From positions 62,001 to 126,000 of the forward strand of contig JAJNBG010000010.1 in assembly GCA_021155905.1 (NCBI GenBank): DNA of 64,000 nucleotides. Direction: 5' to 3'. This DNA is from Bacteroidota bacterium (GTDB lineage: Bacteria; Bacteroidota; Bacteroidia; B-17B0; Aurantibacillaceae). The notes beneath the pieces are model-generated. The model saw only the letters and a list, made by a program, of their open reading frames with translations, did no database searches and was not told the origin of the DNA. Position numbers and translations under genes: made by a program. Every line of letters starts with the position of its first letter. Positions within the stretch are counted from its first letter, which is position 1. Below, piece after piece: positions 61,360 to 64,000 of the stretch.

Positions 61360-63339
61360 TTATATTCTGATACCGATCACACACACATCATCCACTTGTT
61401 CTAAATTGCCTTTCCACTCATCAAAAATTGTTGCTAATTCATTCTTTTGAGTTTCTAAAGGCTTATCATACAGGTTTATCAGTTTTTCCTGCATAGATTT
61501 ATATTTAAACTTTTTTCCTTTCGGACCCCCGAACTGATCGGCATAACCATCTGTAAAGAGATAATAGGTGCAATTTTTTTCAATAAATGTATGATTGGTA
61601 AAAGGTTTGTAAACATCTGTATAACCTATAGGCTGTTTATCGGCTTTTATTTCTTTTAGCTCTTTGTTCCCGAATCCGCCCGGACTCGAAGAGCTTTGAA
61701 TGGACCATAAAGGATTATTAGCGCCAGCCCACTCTAATGCTCTTGTTTCTAAATTTATTTTACAAAGTGAAATATCCATTCCGTCTTTCGTTTGCCCGGA
61801 TGATCCTAATTCTTTAACTACCTTATCTCTTAAGCGGTTCAATATTTCCGCAGGAGAAAGTAATTCGTTCGTACCATTAATTTCATTTAAAAAGGCAATA
61901 CCCAGCATACTCATCATGGCACCCGGAACTCCATGTCCGGTGCAGTCTGCCGCTGCCAGATATAGATGACCTTGTTTTTCTAAAGCCCAATAAAAATCCC
62001 CGGAAATAATATCCTTTGGTTTAAACAATACAAAGTGTTCAGGCAAATGGTTGCTCACATGCTGTTCTTCTTTTAACAGGGCTTCCTGTATACGTTTGGC
62101 ATAATGAATCGAATCCAGAATATGCTTTTGTTTTTCTTCGATGGTATTCTTTTGCAGGCTGATTAGCTCATTGGCTATCTTCTTATTGCGATAACTCCTG
62201 AAAATAACAATAGACAATACAAACAACAGCACAAAGCCGCCCATAAATGAGTTACGTATGACCTTTTGTTTTTTCTGTTCCTCTAAAGCAAGGGCATCTT
62301 TTTTTTCCTGTTCCAATTTTGAGGCCTGTTCCTTTTTTTCGTAATCAAACTTTAATTCGCTTTGTAATAGTTTTTTGGTGTTCTTTTCATTAAACAGGCT
62401 ATCGCGTGCATTAATAAAGGCTTTGTAATGCTCAAAAGCTTTTTGATGCTGATTGGTTTTTGCGTATGCGTTACTTAAAAATTCATTAGCAGTTTTAATT
62501 AAATCGAGGGCTTCAATTTCATTGGCAAGAGATAGCGCTTTTATTTCATATTCAATCGCAAGGGTTTCGTTGCCGATTTTCAAATAAGTATCCCCTAAAT
62601 TAATATATGATGAGGCAAGGCCATTTTTGTCCCCAATCTCTTCATTGATTTTTAAAGAATGTAAATAATATTCCAGAGCTTTGGGGTAATGTCCCTGTTC
62701 AAAATAAATGTTTCCAATGTTGTTGACGCAACTGGCAATGCCTTTTTTGTCGTCAATTGTTTCCCTTATTTTTAATGCACGAAAATAATGTTCAAGCGCC
62801 TTTGCATGCTCCCCCTGGTTTTTATAAATAATTCCGATATTGTTGAGACAAGTGGCGATACCATTTTCATCCTTAATCTCTTCCCTTATTTTTAAGGAGC
62901 GTGAATAATTGTTGAGCGCTTTGGGATAATCGCGCTGATAATAATAAATAATTCCAATATTGTTAAGGGAGTTAGCAATACCTTTTTTATCTCCTATTTC
63001 CTCCCTTATCTTTAATGAGCGTAAATAATAGTCAAGTGCTTTTGGGTAACTACCTTGAATCTCATAAATTACTCCACTGGCATTTAAAGCTTTCGCCAGT
63101 CCTTTTTTAAAATTCAGTTTTGTCGCAAGTGTTTCTGCTTGTTTAGAATAAGAAATTGCAAATTCGTAGTCTCCGGTATTTCTATATTCCTTGCTTATGT
63201 CATTCAGGATATTTATACGGAAGGTATCTTGTTTGTTTGTTTTTAATAGTTTTAAAAGGGAGTCGGTTATCGGATTTTGGGCAAGCGTGATATGCTGAAA
63301 CAGGTTCAGAATGATTAACAATAATATAAGTTTCTTCAT
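61360..63339 (-). CDS. TPR sensor-SpoIIE (PP2C) phosphatase
   Basis: A 659-aa membrane protein: signal peptide (MKKLILLLIILNLFQHITLA), periplasmic TPRs at about 45-320, a coiled coil, one membrane helix (SFMGGFVLLFVLSIVIFRSY), a linker with the QKHILDSIHYAKRIQEALL motif, and a SpoIIE phosphatase domain to the end. PP2C residues are in ISGDFYWA, AADCTGHGVPGAMMSML, FTDGYADQFGG and VDDVCVIGIRI. It likely senses a periplasmic cue through the TPRs and dephosphorylates an anti-sigma-factor antagonist, as SpoIIE/RsbU do; the partner is not here. Just upstream is a fragment of a similar gene. Confidence 0.9.
   Translation of the reverse strand: MKKLILLLIILNLFQHITLAQNPITDSLLKLLKTNKQDTFRINILNDISKEYRNTGDYEFAISYSKQAETLATKLNFKKGLAKALNASGVIYEIQGSYPKALDYYLRSLKIREEIGDKKGIANSLNNIGIIYYYQRDYPKALNNYSRSLKIREEIKDENGIATCLNNIGIIYKNQGEHAKALEHYFRALKIRETIDDKKGIASCVNNIGNIYFEQGHYPKALEYYLHSLKINEEIGDKNGLASSYINLGDTYLKIGNETLAIEYEIKALSLANEIEALDLIKTANEFLSNAYAKTNQHQKAFEHYKAFINARDSLFNEKNTKKLLQSELKFDYEKKEQASKLEQEKKDALALEEQKKQKVIRNSFMGGFVLLFVLSIVIFRSYRNKKIANELISLQKNTIEEKQKHILDSIHYAKRIQEALLKEEQHVSNHLPEHFVLFKPKDIISGDFYWALEKQGHLYLAAADCTGHGVPGAMMSMLGIAFLNEINGTNELLSPAEILNRLRDKVVKELGSSGQTKDGMDISLCKINLETRALEWAGANNPLWSIQSSSSPGGFGNKELKEIKADKQPIGYTDVYKPFTNHTFIEKNCTYYLFTDGYADQFGGPKGKKFKYKSMQEKLINLYDKPLETQKNELATIFDEWKGNLEQVDDVCVIGIRI
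62580..63110 (-). repeat. 120-bp tandem repeats encoding TPRs
   Basis: Four to five 40-residue TPR units inside the SpoIIE-phosphatase gene. The marker CTTATTTTTAA-like block recurs at about 62646, 62766, 62886 and 63006, exactly 120 nt apart, with similar flanking DNA (LNNIGIIY..KALxYYxRSLKIREE). Such repeats can gain or lose units by recombination. Confidence 0.75.
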
Positions 63340-63351
63340 TTGGTATTATTT

Positions 63352-63435
63352 TTAAATTTTAATTCCAATTATGCACACCTCATCTACTGTTCCAAAGTCT
63401 GTTTTTATTTTGTGCATATGCGTTCATTCCCACTC
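63352..63435 (-). pseudogene. 3' remnant of a second SpoIIE-type phosphatase gene
   Basis: On the minus strand the frame ending at TAA (63354-63352) reads ..KIKTDFGTVDEVCIIGIKI, which matches the C-terminus of the neighbouring phosphatase (..QVDDVCVIGIRI) including the stop position. Further upstream EWE (63435-63427) matches the EWK of the intact gene, then a TGA (63424-63426) interrupts it. It lies upstream of the intact gene, in the same orientation, as expected after tandem duplication and partial deletion. Confidence 0.55.
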
Positions 63436-63584
63436 AATATGGTGAGTAATTCAATATTTAAATAGAATTTTGAAATAATTTTCATTCAGCTTAGATTAGT
63501 TTATACACACTAGCTAAACTAAGAAAAATATGGAAAGAAATGAGGAAATGTTATTTAATAATATCGGATTTGCTATAAGCAAAC

Positions 63585-64000
63585 TTATTTAATCTTGAGC
63601 TTGCCTTTTCTCCAGGCATCAATAAACTGAGCCCAGGCTACTGGATTTAATAGACTCACACTTGGATATTGCCCTGCCTGGTATAGGCGGGTGTATTGCT
63701 GCTGCATTCTCACACGGTAATTTGCTGCTGCATCCATGGATCCTCCTTTAATGGAAGCACGTACATCTTCGTTATCCATATTTTTGTAAGCACGTTCTAT
63801 ATCTGAGTCACTCAGGTCTAAATTAAGGATGGCGCGTTTGAACTGTTCTTTACTAGGCCATGGAAAAACGTTTACCTGCGCTAGCTGAATAGTATCTTTA
63901 GTGAGGATCTGAATAATTGAATAATGTTTGCCGGTCAGGGTATCTGATAAATTATAGGATTTGCTTTTGTGGTTTACGGAAAAGAACTGCATTTCATCAC
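63585..64000 (-). CDS. CarboxypepD_reg-like protein, C-terminal part (runs off the window)
   Basis: The frame is open to the end of the window; MQFFSVNHK is not a start but an internal Met (DEM before it). The start YNLSDTLTGKHYSIIQILTKDTIQLAQVNVFPWPSKEQFKRAIL resembles the end of a carboxypeptidase-regulatory-like domain of Bacteroidota surface proteins (strand..DTL..Y.I.Q.L..DT..L..V.V.PWP). The C-terminal ~80 residues are helical and charged, and end YPSVSLLNPVAWAQFIDAWRKGKLKIK. Function unknown. Confidence 0.65.
   Translation of the reverse strand, partial: DEMQFFSVNHKSKSYNLSDTLTGKHYSIIQILTKDTIQLAQVNVFPWPSKEQFKRAILNLDLSDSDIERAYKNMDNEDVRASIKGGSMDAAANYRVRMQQQYTRLYQAGQYPSVSLLNPVAWAQFIDAWRKGKLKIK

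Noticed and set aside
63496-63522. Inverted repeat TTAGTTTA / TAAACTAA upstream of the TPR-SpoIIE gene as a terminator.
   Set aside because: The arms are short and AT-only with no T-run; chance is likely in such DNA.

Overview
The window looks like chromosomal DNA of a low-GC Bacteroidota bacterium, probably a free-living member of the Flavobacteriia/Chitinophagia side of the phylum. The signs are: type IX secretion (T9SS) sorting domains on two proteins; a T9SS plug-domain (DUF5103) protein; a TonB-dependent receptor with an N-terminal carboxypeptidase-like domain; the long (~310 aa) form of NusB; and promoters of the Bacteroidota type (TTTG/TTG at -33, TAnnTTTG at -7). No rRNA, tRNA, CRISPR array, phage, transposase or integrase was seen. 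Gene content is mostly core chromosome with a few accessory pieces.

Layout. 1-900: 3' end of a T9SS-secreted protein and ruvX, sharing one hairpin terminator. 1040-6730: a set of membrane proteins (including DUF4173 and DUF1361 types) around a winged-helix regulator, with two copies of a palindrome (ACTTTG-N5-CAAAGT) as probable operators; dgkA follows. 6750-8660: nucleoside phosphorylase and a SirB1-type transglutaminase-like protein. 8719-13666 (minus): a polysaccharide O-acetylation cluster (AlgJ-like SGNH protein, MBOAT/AlgI-like acyltransferase, GH16-domain lipoprotein). 13757-20786 (minus): a 2068-aa alpha-2-macroglobulin with a CAEQ thioester motif and a YdcF protein. 20977-28233: clpB, a PrsW-like protease, dnaA with a damaged 5' end, and a 5'-nucleotidase split into two genes. 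28280-31340: thioesterase, LRR protein, methyltransferase and a DUF6483-like protein. 31333-36666 (minus): coaE, ybbR-like, yajC, DUF1573, pabA/trpG, nusB, leucine dehydrogenase. 36729-39968: PagL-like deacylase, DUF2807 lipoprotein, T9SS plug protein. 39975-44307 (minus): mgtE, an EamA transporter and an SBBP-repeat T9SS cargo protein. 44575-51166: a methionine/sulfate-assimilation operon (SAM riboswitch, Met-rich 40-aa ORF, metX, hom, osmC-like, metZ, cysD, cysN). 51222-57147: small ORFs, fahA, a secreted protein-PAP2-GT39 operon, and threonine aldolase. 57158-58591: a 39-aa membrane peptide and three tandem paralogous small genes. 58756-64000: TonB-dependent receptor, TPR-SpoIIE phosphatase with a remnant of a second phosphatase upstream, and a truncated carboxypeptidase-regulatory-like protein.

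How the genes fit together. The clearest pathway is the sulfur operon: metX acetylates homoserine made by hom, metZ inserts sulfide, and cysDN activates sulfate, all downstream of a SAM-sensing leader. The cluster at 8.7-13.7 kb carries the membrane acyltransferase and the periplasmic acetyl-transfer/esterase partner expected for exopolysaccharide acetylation, plus a GH16 lipoprotein that may act on the same glycan. A motif of about 35 residues occurs in both the AlgJ-like protein and the lipoprotein.

Most notable observations: the SAM riboswitch directly preceding a peptide with Met every fourth residue; the apparent 5' deletion/frameshift in dnaA; the two matching operators around the winged-helix gene; the shared EW-KAK motif in the acetylation cluster; and the 3' remnant of a duplicated SpoIIE phosphatase.
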